Assembly: GCA_023227965.1 (NCBI GenBank) | Contig: JALOCA010000011.1 | Span: 1-64,000 of the forward strand | Reading direction: 5' to 3' | Length of the DNA: 64,000 bases | From: Lentimicrobiaceae bacterium | GTDB lineage: Bacteria > Bacteroidota > Bacteroidia > Bacteroidales > JALOCA01 | Shown: positions 25,571-34,620 of the stretch, one piece after another | Position numbering within the stretch: position 1 is the first letter of the stretch | How the letters are laid out: every line of letters begins with the position of its first letter | Notes under the pieces: model-generated | What the model saw: the letters and a program-made list of their open reading frames with translations, nothing else | Database searches by the model: none | Told to the model about the DNA's origin: nothing | Made by a program: the position numbers and the translations under genes

Positions 25571-27166
25571 ATGTTTAAGAAAGTTCCCCATACCTATGTA
25601 ATCATTTTCTTTTTGATAGTTCTTGCAGCCGTTACCACCTGGTTTGTTCCTTCAGGGGAATTTTCGCGGAAAACCATTACCACCGGTGAAATAAAAAGAG
25701 ATGTTATTGATGCAACGTCATATAAAACTGTTGAGCAACAACCGCAGACATGGCAAATTTTTTCCGCTTTTTACAAGGGTTTTGTCCGTACACCCAAAAT
25801 CATTGTTTTTATTCTCATACTTGGCGGGGCTTTTTGGATACTGAACGAAAGTAAAGCCATTGATGCGGGTGTACAGTCGTTTCTTTCCCGAAGTCGTAAA
25901 TTGGAGCGTTACCGGTTAATCCGTAAAGTTGGTATTAATAATATTATCATTACCTTGGTAATGCTGATGTTCAGCTTTTTCGGTGCTGTTTTCGGTATGA
26001 GCGAGGAAACCATTGCCTTTGTAATTATTTTTGTTCCATTAGCTATTTCTATGGGTTACGATTCCATCGTTGGGGTTTGTATGTGTTTTATCGGGGCAGG
26101 AATAGGTTTTGCCGGGTGCATGCTTAACCCGTTTACTTTGGGAATAGCACAGGAAATTGCAGGAATACAATTGTTTTCGGGGATTGAATACAGGTTTTTC
26201 ATTTGGATTGTTGTAAATATTGCAGGGATTGGATATGTGTTGTGGTATGCAAATCGAATCCGGGAAAACCCCAAGCGGTCAATTATGTATGAAAACGATG
26301 CTTACTGGCGTCAGCATAATTCTTCTGCTATGAATGTTGAAAAACTGAAACCCGGACGTGGCGCATGGATTGCCTGTGCACTCGTGTCGGGAATTTTGAT
26401 TGTTTATGCCATTATTCTTCCCATGAATACCATAAAAATGGGAGCCAGTTCATTTAAAATGCCTCTTTTGCCGGTAATTTGTGCATTATTTGCTTTTTCT
26501 GCAATTTTCTCCCTGCGTCGTTCAGTACAGATTTTCATTCTTACCATATTAATGTTTACCATATTGTTTCTGGTAGTCGGAGTTATTGCCTTCGATTGGT
26601 CGTTAATGGAAATAGCCGCTTTGTTTTTTGCTATGGCAATAGTATCTGGTATGGCAATGGGAAAAGATGCCAATGAAATTACCAGACTTTTTGTTGCCGG
26701 AGCCCGCGACATTCTTTCGGCAGCATTGGTAGTGGGTTTAGCCGGAGGAATCATTGTGATACTTGAAGATGGGAAAGTGATAGATACAATTTTGTACGGA
26801 ATTTCACGCTCAATGCAGGGAACCGGGCAGATAACAACCCTTTCGCTGATGTATATTTTCCAATCGGCACTAAACATGGTTATTACATCAGGCACTGCCA
26901 AAGCTGCACTTTTAATGCCCATTCTGCGTGATATTTCAGAGATGGTAAATTTATCAAAACAAGCTACCGTTACTGCTTTTCACATAGGAGATGGATTTAC
27001 CAACCTCATTACTCCTACTTCAGGAGTTTTAATAGGCGTGCTGGAAGTTGCCCGTATTCCATTCAGCAAGTGGTTTCACTGGGCATGGAAGCTGATTCTG
27101 ATACTCGTAATTTTGGGTTGGATATTGTTGATACCTACTGTTACCATGCAGCTAAGCGGATATTAA
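25571..27166 (+). CDS. YfcC/DcuC-family membrane carrier
   Basis: 531 residues with about 12 membrane helices and the start MFKKVPHTYVIIFFLIVLAA. WFVPSGEFSR in the first loop, GMSEETIAFVIIFVPL and the C-terminal SALNMVITSGTAKAALLMPI with DGFTNLITPTSGVLIGVL are signatures of the YfcC branch of the C4-dicarboxylate carrier superfamily (DcuC/ArsB-NhaD relatives). It likely moves a small organic anion or peptide, perhaps with Na+ or H+; arginine/ornithine and basic peptides have been proposed for relatives. Start chosen at 25571 because the promoter box precedes it. A hairpin terminator follows. Confidence 0.85.
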   Translation: MFKKVPHTYVIIFFLIVLAAVTTWFVPSGEFSRKTITTGEIKRDVIDATSYKTVEQQPQTWQIFSAFYKGFVRTPKIIVFILILGGAFWILNESKAIDAGVQSFLSRSRKLERYRLIRKVGINNIIITLVMLMFSFFGAVFGMSEETIAFVIIFVPLAISMGYDSIVGVCMCFIGAGIGFAGCMLNPFTLGIAQEIAGIQLFSGIEYRFFIWIVVNIAGIGYVLWYANRIRENPKRSIMYENDAYWRQHNSSAMNVEKLKPGRGAWIACALVSGILIVYAIILPMNTIKMGASSFKMPLLPVICALFAFSAIFSLRRSVQIFILTILMFTILFLVVGVIAFDWSLMEIAALFFAMAIVSGMAMGKDANEITRLFVAGARDILSAALVVGLAGGIIVILEDGKVIDTILYGISRSMQGTGQITTLSLMYIFQSALNMVITSGTAKAALLMPILRDISEMVNLSKQATVTAFHIGDGFTNLITPTSGVLIGVLEVARIPFSKWFHWAWKLILILVILGWILLIPTVTMQLSGY

Positions 27167-27169
27167 AAC

Positions 27170-27193
27170 ACCTGCTGTATCGTTACAGCAGGT
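27170..27193 (+). terminator. Hairpin terminator after the YfcC-like gene
   Basis: ACCTGCTGTA pairs perfectly with TACAGCAGGT around a TCGT tetraloop, 3 bases after the stop. The following T-run is short (TT), so termination strength is uncertain. The next gene is convergent. Confidence 0.75.
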
Positions 27194-27384
27194 TTGAAAA
27201 GCAAAATTTGATGATTGATGAATAATTTTTTTGTAGGTAAATATCAGAATTAATTTGAACAGATTGGTATACTGGCAAAAGACCTGGCTAATCTGGTGAA
27301 TAGGTATTGAATACTTGTTTTGGGGTAGGAAGGTAATCATCCCATTAACCGAAAAGCTGGCTACCAGAGTTTTTCCCCATTTAT

Positions 27385-27825
27385 TTAAAAAATCCAGGGG
27401 ATCAACCTGTTTGTATTTTTCATGTACAAGCGGTACTCGATGAAATGCTTTTTTAGCAGACTTTCTTCATATAATATTTTAATTGTCAAAATTATAAAAA
27501 GTAAAAGAAAAATAATTCCCCTGTAAAAAGTAAAGGAATCAGCAACCAATGCTCCGCAAATCAGCAATACCGATAAGTACATAGGATGGCGAATAACATG
27601 GTAAGGTCCTTTAATTACCAGACGGGCATTATTTTTAACGGAAGGCGAGGCGTGAAAGTTACCGATTTGCATCGCCAGTACCGACCATAATATCAGCACC
27701 AATCCACAACCTTCGGCAATACACCCTGCCAGGGATTCGGCAAGCCAGGGACCCGTGATGAAAACGAATCCGATTCCAGTAAATTGCAAAAAAACAAGCG
27801 TATAAGAAATAATATCTTGTTTCAT
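27385..27825 (-). CDS. Isoprenylcysteine carboxyl methyltransferase-like membrane protein
   Basis: 146 residues with four to five membrane helices. The motif LVIKGPYHVIRHPMYLSVLL (RHPMY) and the later EESLLKKHFIEYRLYM match the ICMT/PEMT/NnrU-like membrane methyltransferase family, where these residues hold SAM. Bacteria do not prenylate CaaX proteins, so the substrate is probably a lipid or isoprenoid; it is unknown. Its ATG overlaps the IPExxxVDY gene by 4 bases, so it is the last gene of the acpP-fabF-rnc unit. Confidence 0.78.
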   Translation of the reverse strand: MKQDIISYTLVFLQFTGIGFVFITGPWLAESLAGCIAEGCGLVLILWSVLAMQIGNFHASPSVKNNARLVIKGPYHVIRHPMYLSVLLICGALVADSFTFYRGIIFLLLFIILTIKILYEESLLKKHFIEYRLYMKNTNRLIPWIF

Positions 27826-28325
27826 TTCGGGATGTTTGGTGTTTTCAATTTTAAAAATCCGGATTTGTTTTGATCGAGACAGGCAGTGATGTGGCTGTCA
27901 ATATCAGGTATAAGTTGCTCAAGCTGTGCTGTTTTATCGGTATCAATGACTATGGCAGTTAGTACCTGTGGTATGGTTTTTAGGCTTTTTAAGCACATTT
28001 GAAAACGTTCGGGTTTAACCTGCCCGGAAATAATGAAAAAATAATCAATTTGTTTATGTGTTGGGATGAGGTAAATATTATCGGAATGGTTAGCCAGCAA
28101 GCAGTAAGTATTTAAAAAGTCGTTATCATTGAAAAAGTACATGGAAAAATTTCTTACAATATCACTGCCCGATTTTCTGAATTCAAAATCGGGAATTTTT
28201 TTTAACTGGAAATGCAATGCTTTGTTTATGCTGAACGACAAGCGGTAATCCCGTAATTGGTATGAAATACCAATGATGTGATACTCATCTTTTACAGTAG
28301 TAATAGTATTGGCTTTTTGCGGCAT
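27822..28325 (-). CDS. IPExxxVDY family protein
   Basis: About 167 residues. The family-defining signature appears as LIPTHKQIDYFFIISG (variant IPTHKQIDY), preceded by GISYQLRDYRLSFSINKAL near the N-terminus. The family is confined to Bacteroidota, usually next to rnc or pyruvate kinase genes, and has no known function. I start at MPQKANTITTVKDEY, which fits family members; an ATG 33 bases upstream (28358) would add MYIYSGFIRRI. It lies between rnc and the methyltransferase gene. Confidence 0.8.
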   Translation of the reverse strand: MPQKANTITTVKDEYHIIGISYQLRDYRLSFSINKALHFQLKKIPDFEFRKSGSDIVRNFSMYFFNDNDFLNTYCLLANHSDNIYLIPTHKQIDYFFIISGQVKPERFQMCLKSLKTIPQVLTAIVIDTDKTAQLEQLIPDIDSHITACLDQNKSGFLKLKTPNIPK

Positions 28326-28389
28326 AATCCGGCGGATAAATCCGGAATAAATGTACAAAACTTCTTTTATAAAAAGACTTTCCTAAGAA

Positions 28390-29121
28390 TTAATTTATCT
28401 CATAGAGGTGTTTCCATGTTTTTTCGGCGGCAAGCTGTTCGGCGCCTTTAATGGAATAATCCTGTGCCTGCGAATATGATTTATTATCAATGTGCACTTC
28501 CACAACATATTGCTTGTTGTATCCGCTACCAACCTCGCCGGTAACTACAAATTCAATAGATTTTTTTTCTTTCTGTAACCGTTCTATGAGCTTACTTTTA
28601 AAGTTGATTTCGAGTGTTTCGAGCTCATCTATGTCGAAATGCCGTTGAATGATATTGGACAGGATGATTTTCCGGGTAAAATTATAACCCCTATCAAGGT
28701 ACAATGCTCCCACGAATGCTTCAAAGGCATCGCCCTTCATTGAACGGTTGGCAGATTTAGATTCAGAGTTTGATTGAATAAGTTCGTCAACTCCAAGTTT
28801 TTGCGACAACTTATTAAGCGAAGCGCGGCTTACAATTTTTGAACGCATTTCAGTTAAAAAGCCTTCATCTTTGTAAGGAAATATTTTGAAAAGGTAATCG
28901 GCAACTATGGCACCCAGAATGGCATCTCCTAAATATTCGAGACGTTCGTTGCTTATTTTTACCCCGTTCATTAATTCCTGTGCTACTGATTTATGCCTGA
29001 ATGCCAATTTATATAAAAAAATATTCTTGGGATAATACCCAAAAATATTCTTTATGGCTTCATAAAGTACTTTATCTCCCGAGAAAAAGGCTTTTACCGG
29101 TTTAATCTTTCTGAAAGGCAA
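28390..29121 (-). CDS. rnc: Ribonuclease III
   Basis: 243 residues. The catalytic domain shows the signature NERLEYLGDAILG and the second acidic set in KGDAFEAFVGALYLDRG. A double-stranded RNA-binding domain follows (about 175-243, with GAEQLAAEKTWKHL at its end). The enzyme cuts rRNA precursors and other duplex RNA. Its start is 3 bases after the fabF stop. acpP-fabF-rnc is a classic cluster, conserved well beyond this phylum. Confidence 0.95.
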   Translation of the reverse strand: MPFRKIKPVKAFFSGDKVLYEAIKNIFGYYPKNIFLYKLAFRHKSVAQELMNGVKISNERLEYLGDAILGAIVADYLFKIFPYKDEGFLTEMRSKIVSRASLNKLSQKLGVDELIQSNSESKSANRSMKGDAFEAFVGALYLDRGYNFTRKIILSNIIQRHFDIDELETLEINFKSKLIERLQKEKKSIEFVVTGEVGSGYNKQYVVEVHIDNKSYSQAQDYSIKGAEQLAAEKTWKHLYEIN

Positions 29122-29124
29122 CGG

Positions 29125-30375
29125 TTATTCACTGAATTTTTTGAAAATAAGTGATGCATTATGTCCTCCGAACCCAAAAGTGTTACTTAATGCAATATTT
29201 ACCGTGCGATGTTTAGCCTTGCCGAAGGTGAAATCCAGTACAGGAATTTCGGGGTCGTCGGTAAAATGGTTAATGGTAGGAGGTACAATACTATTTTTGA
29301 TTGCCAATATGGTAGCAATAGCTTCTATGGCTCCTGTTGCACCCAGCAGATGCCCGGTCATTGATTTGGTAGAATTTACGCTGATGGAAGAAGCATGTTC
29401 GCCGAACAGGTTAATGATAGCCTTAGGTTCAACAATGTCGCCTTTGGGTGTTGAAGTTCCGTGGGTATTAATATGGTCAATTTCTTCTGGGGTAATACCG
29501 GCATCCTGCAGAGCATTCTTCATACTATTGTATGCACCAATACCGTCGGGGTGGGGTTCTGTCATATGATGAGCGTCGGCAGAAAGTCCAGAGCCTATAA
29601 CTTCGGCATATATTTTCGCACCGCGGGCTTTGGCGTGCTCCAGTTCTTCAAAAATAAGAGCGCCGCTACCTTCACCCATTACAAACCCGTCACGACCAAT
29701 ATCAAATGGGCGTGAAGCAGTTTTGGGATCGTCATTTCGTGTTGACAGTGCGTGCATGGCATTAAATCCGCCTACACCGGCAGGACTGACAGCCGCTTCC
29801 GAGCCTCCTGCGATAAAAGCATTGGCTTTTCCCGTGCGAATGTATAAAAATGCATCAGCAAGGGCATTTGCCGAAGAAGCACAAGCGGAAACAGTAGCAA
29901 AGTTAGGTCCTCTGAGTCCGTAACGTATCGAAATATGACCGGCAGTAATGTCGGCTATCATTTTCGGAATAAAAAAGGGATTAAAACGGGGGGTACCATC
30001 TCCTTTTCCATAGCTGATTACTTCTTCAAAGAAAGTAGATAATCCACCAATACCCGAAGCCCAGATAACCCCAATAGTGTCTAAGTTTAGCTTTTCTAAA
30101 TCGAAGCCTGAGTCGTGAACGGCTTCTTCGGCTGATACTAATCCAAATTGGGCATACAAATCGTATTTTCTGGCTTCTTTTCTGTCGAAATGTTGTAATG
30201 GATCGAAATTTTTTACTTCACAGGCAAACTGTGTCTTAAATTTCGAAGCATCAAAACGGGTAATGGCATCGGCACCACTAACTCCATTAATAAGGTTGTC
30301 CCAAAATTCAGGAAAGGTATTGCCTAATGGAGTTAGTGCACCAAGACCGGTAACGACTACACGTTTTAATTCCAT
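29125..30375 (-). CDS. fabF: Beta-ketoacyl-ACP synthase II
   Basis: 416 residues. The thiolase-fold active site is C165 in TVSACASSANALADA, with histidines in INTHGTSTPKGD and KSMTGHLLGATGAIEA. FabF condenses malonyl-ACP with acyl-ACP in fatty acid elongation. Start at MELKRVVVTGLG (ATG at 30375), which matches the family; an upstream in-frame codon would run into acpP. It lies 13 bases after acpP, its carrier protein partner. Confidence 0.96.
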   Translation of the reverse strand: MELKRVVVTGLGALTPLGNTFPEFWDNLINGVSGADAITRFDASKFKTQFACEVKNFDPLQHFDRKEARKYDLYAQFGLVSAEEAVHDSGFDLEKLNLDTIGVIWASGIGGLSTFFEEVISYGKGDGTPRFNPFFIPKMIADITAGHISIRYGLRGPNFATVSACASSANALADAFLYIRTGKANAFIAGGSEAAVSPAGVGGFNAMHALSTRNDDPKTASRPFDIGRDGFVMGEGSGALIFEELEHAKARGAKIYAEVIGSGLSADAHHMTEPHPDGIGAYNSMKNALQDAGITPEEIDHINTHGTSTPKGDIVEPKAIINLFGEHASSISVNSTKSMTGHLLGATGAIEAIATILAIKNSIVPPTINHFTDDPEIPVLDFTFGKAKHRTVNIALSNTFGFGGHNASLIFKKFSE

Positions 30376-30388
30376 CCGTAAATGAAAT

Positions 30389-30625
30389 TTATTTGGTGTT
30401 GTTTTCGATGTAAGCGATAGCATCACCCACTGTTCCAATCTTTTCTGCCTGATCGTCGGGAATAGCTATGTTAAATTCTTTTTCGAATTCCATAATCAAT
30501 TCAACCGTATCGAGGGAATCAGCGCCTAAATCGTTGGTGAAACTTGCTTCGGGTGTAACTTCTTTTTCATCAACACCCAGCTTATCAACGATGATAGCCT
30601 TTACTTTAGTTGCAATGTCAGACAT
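30389..30625 (-). CDS. acpP: Acyl carrier protein
   Basis: 78 residues, the standard size, with the phosphopantetheine attachment site GADSLDTVELI (S37) and the acidic helix II region. It carries growing acyl chains in type II fatty acid synthesis. First gene of acpP-fabF-rnc-IPExxxVDY-ICMT. The promoter upstream carries the TTTGCACCC extended box. Confidence 0.98.
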   Translation of the reverse strand: MSDIATKVKAIIVDKLGVDEKEVTPEASFTNDLGADSLDTVELIMEFEKEFNIAIPDDQAEKIGTVGDAIAYIENNTK

Positions 30626-30649
30626 GTTTTTCTACTTTTTAAAGATTAA

Positions 30650-30686
30650 GGGTGCAAAGAAAGTTATTTTTTGCATTATTAACAAA
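30650..30686 (-). promoter_or_regulatory. Promoter of acpP
   Basis: On the minus strand TTTG (30686-30683), 20 bases, then TTTCTTTG (30662-30655; one mismatch to TAnnTTTG), followed directly by CACCC. The CACCC extension is shared with the ileS and ptb promoters. Confidence 0.5.
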
Positions 30687-30780
30687 ATTCACTACAAAAA
30701 TTTAACCTCAACCAAAATATAAAACACATATTCAGATAGTTAAAAAATACGGATCCGGAGGATTTTTTCTGTAATTATGT

Positions 30781-30814
30781 TTTGCAGTACATATTTTATT
30801 ATGTTGTATTTTTA
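30781..30814 (+). promoter_or_regulatory. Candidate promoter of manA
   Basis: TTTG at 30781-30784, 22 bases, then TATTTTTA (30807-30814, last base differs from TAnnTTTG). ATG at 30835. Confidence 0.35.
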
Positions 30815-30834
30815 CACGCCCAAATTTTTCCGAC

Positions 30835-31815
30835 ATGCTATCGTTATATCCATTCAAATTTATACCTATTTTTAAAGACAAAATATGGGGAGGTTCCCGT
30901 GTGCATGATACGCTGGGGCTCGATTATGCCCCATTGCTCAATTGCGGCGAAGCATGGATGGTTTCCGGAATTCAGGATAATTCTTCAGTAATAGCCAATG
31001 GATATTTTTCAGAAAACGAACTGAACGAAATAGTGGAAACTTTCATGGGCGATCTGGTAGGAGAAAAAGTGTATGAAAAGTTTGGAAATGAGTTTCCTGT
31101 GTTGATAAAATTTATTGATACCCAGGATTATCTTTCCATACAGGTACACCCTGACGACGAACTGGCTGCCCGGAGGCATCATGCTTTTGGTAAAGCCGAA
31201 ATGTGGTATATCATAGATACAGTTCCCGGGGCAGAACTGATTTGCGGCTTTTCACAAAAGATATCACCAGAAATGTATAAACAACACCTTATTAATAAAT
31301 CGCTCCCCGAAATTCTGAATTTTGAAAAAGTAAAAACCGGTGATGTTTTTTTTATCCCCGCCGGCAGGGTGCATGCCCTGGGTCCCGGAATCCTATTGAC
31401 TGAAATACAGCAAACATCAGATGTTACCTATCGAATTTATGACTGGGACAGAACTGATGACAAAGGGAAACCCCGTACACTACATACCGACCTTGCTCTT
31501 GATGCCATTGACTTTAATGTGTACGACACTTACAAAATTCCGTATGTCGAAAAAAACAACCAAACCGTACCATTAATTAACAGTCCGCATTTTACTACAG
31601 GGATACTCCATCTGAAGAATGTAATTGCAAAGGATTACTCTGAAATAGATTCGTTTGTAATTTATATTTGCACTGAAGGCGCTTTACAACTTGTGTGGGA
31701 TGGAGGTAATGAAACAATGAAAAAGGGGGAAGTGATTTTAATTCCTGCTATCGTAAAAAATGTAACTTTAATTCCATCTATCGAAAGTAAAATCCTGGAA
31801 GTTTATATTGAATAA
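30835..31815 (+). CDS. manA: Type I mannose-6-phosphate isomerase
   Basis: 326 residues of the short class I phosphomannose isomerase. Zinc ligands are visible: the Q-x-H of LSIQVHPDDELA, the glutamate in KAEMWYIID and the histidine in GRVHALGPGILLTEIQQ; YRIYDWDR follows. N-terminal IFKDKIWGGSRV is typical. It interconverts mannose-6-phosphate and fructose-6-phosphate, feeding GDP-mannose or mannose catabolism. Monocistronic by appearance, divergent from acpP, with its own promoter candidate. Confidence 0.92.
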   Translation: MLSLYPFKFIPIFKDKIWGGSRVHDTLGLDYAPLLNCGEAWMVSGIQDNSSVIANGYFSENELNEIVETFMGDLVGEKVYEKFGNEFPVLIKFIDTQDYLSIQVHPDDELAARRHHAFGKAEMWYIIDTVPGAELICGFSQKISPEMYKQHLINKSLPEILNFEKVKTGDVFFIPAGRVHALGPGILLTEIQQTSDVTYRIYDWDRTDDKGKPRTLHTDLALDAIDFNVYDTYKIPYVEKNNQTVPLINSPHFTTGILHLKNVIAKDYSEIDSFVIYICTEGALQLVWDGGNETMKKGEVILIPAIVKNVTLIPSIESKILEVYIE

Positions 31816-31900
31816 AATGAGTTTGAAAATCTTTATTTAAAATAATTTTGAGATATTTTTGAATATCAAAAAAAATAAGCTAAATAAACTTAATATTATG

Positions 31901-31908
31901 TATATTTG
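31901..31908 (+). promoter_or_regulatory. -7 box (TATATTTG) upstream of deoC
   Basis: Exact TAnnTTTG, 29 bases before the ATG at 31938; no matching -33 found. Confidence 0.45.
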
Positions 31909-31937
31909 TTTTTTTATTACATTAAAAAGAAGAAACC

Positions 31938-32780
31938 ATGTTATATTCTTTAAATATTGAAGAAATAGACGAAACTATTATTCGGAAAAGGGTAAATAAG
32001 ATTATCGGAAATTTATCTTTTCCTGAGAAAAAAACATATGCAACTCTGCTAAACTGCATTGATCTTACTACCCTTGAAGGAGCAGATACACGGGAAAAAG
32101 TGATGGCATTGTGTTATAAGGCAACGACTTTCCGAGAAAAAGGTGAAGAAATTCCCAATGTAGCTGCTGTTTGTGTGTATCCTACTTTCGTTTCCACGGT
32201 AAAAAAGTTATTAAAATCTACCGGAATAAAAACGGCGTCAGTTGCCGGTGCTTTCCCGTCAGGGCAATCGCCATTACATGTTAAATTGGCTGAAATACAA
32301 TATGCTGTTGACGAAGGGGCTGATGAAATTGATATGGTTATTTCGAGGGGAAAATTTCTTGAGGGAGAGTACAATCTTGTGTTTGATGAAATTGCAGCAA
32401 TCCGCGAAACATGTAAAAGCGTTCACCTGAAGGTAATACTCGAAACAGGAGAACTAAGTACTCTTACCAATATCAGCCGGGCAAGCAGGATAGCTTTATA
32501 TGCCGGAGCTGATTTTATAAAAACATCCACAGGAAAAATTCCGGTTTCTGCTACTGAACCCGCCGTACTGGTGATGTTGGATGCCATAAAGGATTATTTT
32601 GAAAAAACCGGTAAAAAAGCAGGCATAAAACCTTCGGGCGGGATTTCCGAACCCTGGCAGGCATTAAATTATTATGCATTGGTTCATGCTACACTCGGAG
32701 AATCATGGCTCAGCAACACTCTGTTTAGGCTAGGAGCCAGCCGACTTGCCGATAATATTTTAAAAGAATTAATTAAGTAA
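31938..32780 (+). CDS. deoC: Deoxyribose-phosphate aldolase
   Basis: 280 residues, TIM-barrel class I aldolase. The Schiff-base lysine is K195 in ADFIKTSTGK; K231 in GIKPSGGIS and the SVAGAFPSG and DEIDMVIS strands complete the site. It splits 2-deoxyribose-5-phosphate to glyceraldehyde-3-phosphate and acetaldehyde in nucleoside catabolism. The N-terminal extension of about 30 residues is common in the long DeoC form. No other deo genes are adjacent. Confidence 0.94.
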   Translation: MLYSLNIEEIDETIIRKRVNKIIGNLSFPEKKTYATLLNCIDLTTLEGADTREKVMALCYKATTFREKGEEIPNVAAVCVYPTFVSTVKKLLKSTGIKTASVAGAFPSGQSPLHVKLAEIQYAVDEGADEIDMVISRGKFLEGEYNLVFDEIAAIRETCKSVHLKVILETGELSTLTNISRASRIALYAGADFIKTSTGKIPVSATEPAVLVMLDAIKDYFEKTGKKAGIKPSGGISEPWQALNYYALVHATLGESWLSNTLFRLGASRLADNILKELIK

Positions 32781-32822
32781 ATTATTAAAAATCTATATCA
32801 ATTTTTTGGAAAATATATACCA

Positions 32823-33635
32823 ATGAAAAAATGGGTTGTTTCCTTATTTATTATATTGTATTGTACTACAAATACCATTTTTGCACAAACCCCGCTCGAC
32901 ACAGCAGTAAATTTTTCAGTAAAGGATGTTAATGGTAACATTCATCGGCTTTACGACTATCTGGATGAGGGTAAAATAGTTTTGCTAGATTTTTTTACGA
33001 CGGCTTGCGGTTCCTGCCAGATTTATGCGCCGGAAGTAAGTCAAACTTATTTGAATTTCGGTTGCAATACCGGGAATGTTATAGTGCTGGGAATAAATTA
33101 CGGGACTGATAACCACGGCGTACTTGTCTTCGATAGTCTTTTCAATGCAATTTATCCTTCGGTTAGCGGAATTCAGGGAAGAGGGAATCAAATCAACAGT
33201 AATTACACTATACTTTCCTATCCCACCGTCATCCTGATTACTCCCGACAAACTGATAGCTCAAAAATATATATGGCCCCCTTCAGCCGGGGTACTCGATA
33301 GTTTATTATCAGCTTACGGCGGAGTATTATCTCCCTCTCCCTGTACAATTGGTTTGAAGGAGGAGAAATTACCTGTTACGCTTGCTGTTTATCCCAACCC
33401 GTTTTCCGATGCGCTGTACCTTGCACTCGAGACCCAATTTGCCGAAAAGTTGGTACTGTATGTCTCTGATGCAACCGGTCGCAGGGTATATGAACAGCCG
33501 TGCGAACAATCCACACAAGGTTATGTTTACCGGGTATTCTCTATGGGTAATTGTAAACCTGGCTTTTATATTATTGGTGTTGAAATTCCCGGAAAATTGA
33601 CTATTCAGAAAAAAGTTTGTAAAATTGCACAGTAA
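32823..33635 (+). CDS. Thioredoxin-fold protein with T9SS sorting domain
   Basis: 270 residues: signal peptide 1-21; thioredoxin/TlpA-like domain (about 25-170) with redox motif ACGSC (C62, C65) in LLDFFTTACGSCQIYAPE and the cis-proline strand LSYPTVILI; then a type A C-terminal sorting domain from YPNPFSDALYL (190) to KKVCKIAQ. It should be carried to the cell surface by the T9SS. Extra cysteines (C81, C174 and others towards the end) may form disulfides. A surface thiol-oxidoreductase is unusual compared with periplasmic TlpA proteins, and the role is unknown. Confidence 0.8.
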   Translation: MKKWVVSLFIILYCTTNTIFAQTPLDTAVNFSVKDVNGNIHRLYDYLDEGKIVLLDFFTTACGSCQIYAPEVSQTYLNFGCNTGNVIVLGINYGTDNHGVLVFDSLFNAIYPSVSGIQGRGNQINSNYTILSYPTVILITPDKLIAQKYIWPPSAGVLDSLLSAYGGVLSPSPCTIGLKEEKLPVTLAVYPNPFSDALYLALETQFAEKLVLYVSDATGRRVYEQPCEQSTQGYVYRVFSMGNCKPGFYIIGVEIPGKLTIQKKVCKIAQ

Positions 33636-33663
33636 AACTTTGAATTAAAAAATACTAAGGATT

Positions 33664-34170
33664 ATGCAGTTATCTACTTTAATTCATAAAAAGCGAGCTA
33701 TGGTTTCCAATGTTCTGGTTGACGGAACTGCTTTGGCACTCGTTATTTTTGTTCCTGCAATTTCCCATTTGTCGGGGATGCCTGTGTATTATATTGAACC
33801 TATGCGTTTAATGCTTATTTTAGCTATTATACATACTTCAAAAAATAATGCTTTTTTTATTGCTTCTATTTTGCCTTTGTTTTCTTTTCTGTTCTCTGGG
33901 CATCCCATTCCTCTAAAAATGATGGTTATTACCGCAGAACTTGTAATTAATACAGCGTTGTTTTACTTTTTTATTAATAAAAAAATAAAAGTCTTTTACT
34001 CCGTATTTTCCAGTATTTTTATTAGTAAGATTTTTTGTTATTTATTATATATTCCATTGTTTTCCATTGCATTTGCCCTTAGCGAACTCAATCTTAGTTT
34101 TGTAGTTGCACAAGTTATAAGTACATTATTATTCAGTTTATATGCACTGTTTGTTTTTAAAAGAAAATAA
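33664..34170 (+). CDS. Small integral membrane protein, ECF S-component-like
   Basis: 168 residues, five to six membrane helices with little loop. FSFLFSGHPIPLKMMVITAE, followed by a helix and a short basic loop, resembles the substrate-binding S components of ECF vitamin transporters, but no substrate motif is clear and no ECF ATPase or T component is nearby. AT-rich with strong Ile/Phe bias. Ends 16 bases before the lipoprotein gene, and starts 28 bases after the thioredoxin-like gene. Treat the transporter idea as a weak inference. Confidence 0.65.
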   Translation: MQLSTLIHKKRAMVSNVLVDGTALALVIFVPAISHLSGMPVYYIEPMRLMLILAIIHTSKNNAFFIASILPLFSFLFSGHPIPLKMMVITAELVINTALFYFFINKKIKVFYSVFSSIFISKIFCYLLYIPLFSIAFALSELNLSFVVAQVISTLLFSLYALFVFKRK

Positions 34171-34186
34171 CAAAAAATAGAAATAT

Positions 34187-34618
34187 ATGATAAAATATAT
34201 TATAAAAATAATTGTATTAATTTTTATTTCATTTGTTTTATTTCAATCATGTACTCCTGATAATGAAGAGGATCCATATGTAGATTACCGGGATGATTTT
34301 ATTGGTACATGGCGGTTTAATGAAACCTCCTTAAAGTACGATATTAGTAGCTATTATCCAGTATATATCAGCAAAGACCCCGCCAACAGTTTCCAGGTAT
34401 TACTTTCCAATTTTGGGAACCCAGGTACTGGTTATAGCCCTGTATATGGAATTGTATCAGAAAACAATATTGAAATTCCACAACAAAATACGGGTGATGG
34501 TTGGCTGATAAAAGAAGGTTCGGGCGTAAAAATTACTTCTTCACAAATGGAATGGCATTATAAGATTACCATAGGGGGAGATGAGGAAAGCCATACTGCA
34601 ATAGCTGAAAAGCAATAG
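34187..34618 (+). CDS. Hypothetical lipoprotein
   Basis: 143 residues with a lysine-rich N-terminus, a hydrophobic stretch and lipobox FQSC (lipidated C22), followed by an acidic linker (TPDNEEDP) that often marks surface-exposed lipoproteins in Bacteroidota. The rest (DDFIGTWRFNETS, then beta-rich sequence ending EWHYKITIGGDEE) resembles small lipocalin-like DUF beta-barrels with an IGTW motif. No function assigned. It may be co-transcribed with the membrane protein before it. The stop is 2 bases from the convergent DUF4296 gene end. Confidence 0.7.
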   Translation: MIKYIIKIIVLIFISFVLFQSCTPDNEEDPYVDYRDDFIGTWRFNETSLKYDISSYYPVYISKDPANSFQVLLSNFGNPGTGYSPVYGIVSENNIEIPQQNTGDGWLIKEGSGVKITSSQMEWHYKITIGGDEESHTAIAEKQ

Positions 34619-34620
34619 TA

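Noticed and set aside
26404..26922. 172-codon minus-strand frame inside the YfcC-like gene
   Set aside because: Antisense shadow of membrane-protein codons.
27152..27340. Minus-strand 62-codon frame after the YfcC-like gene
   Set aside because: It crosses the terminator hairpin and has no features.
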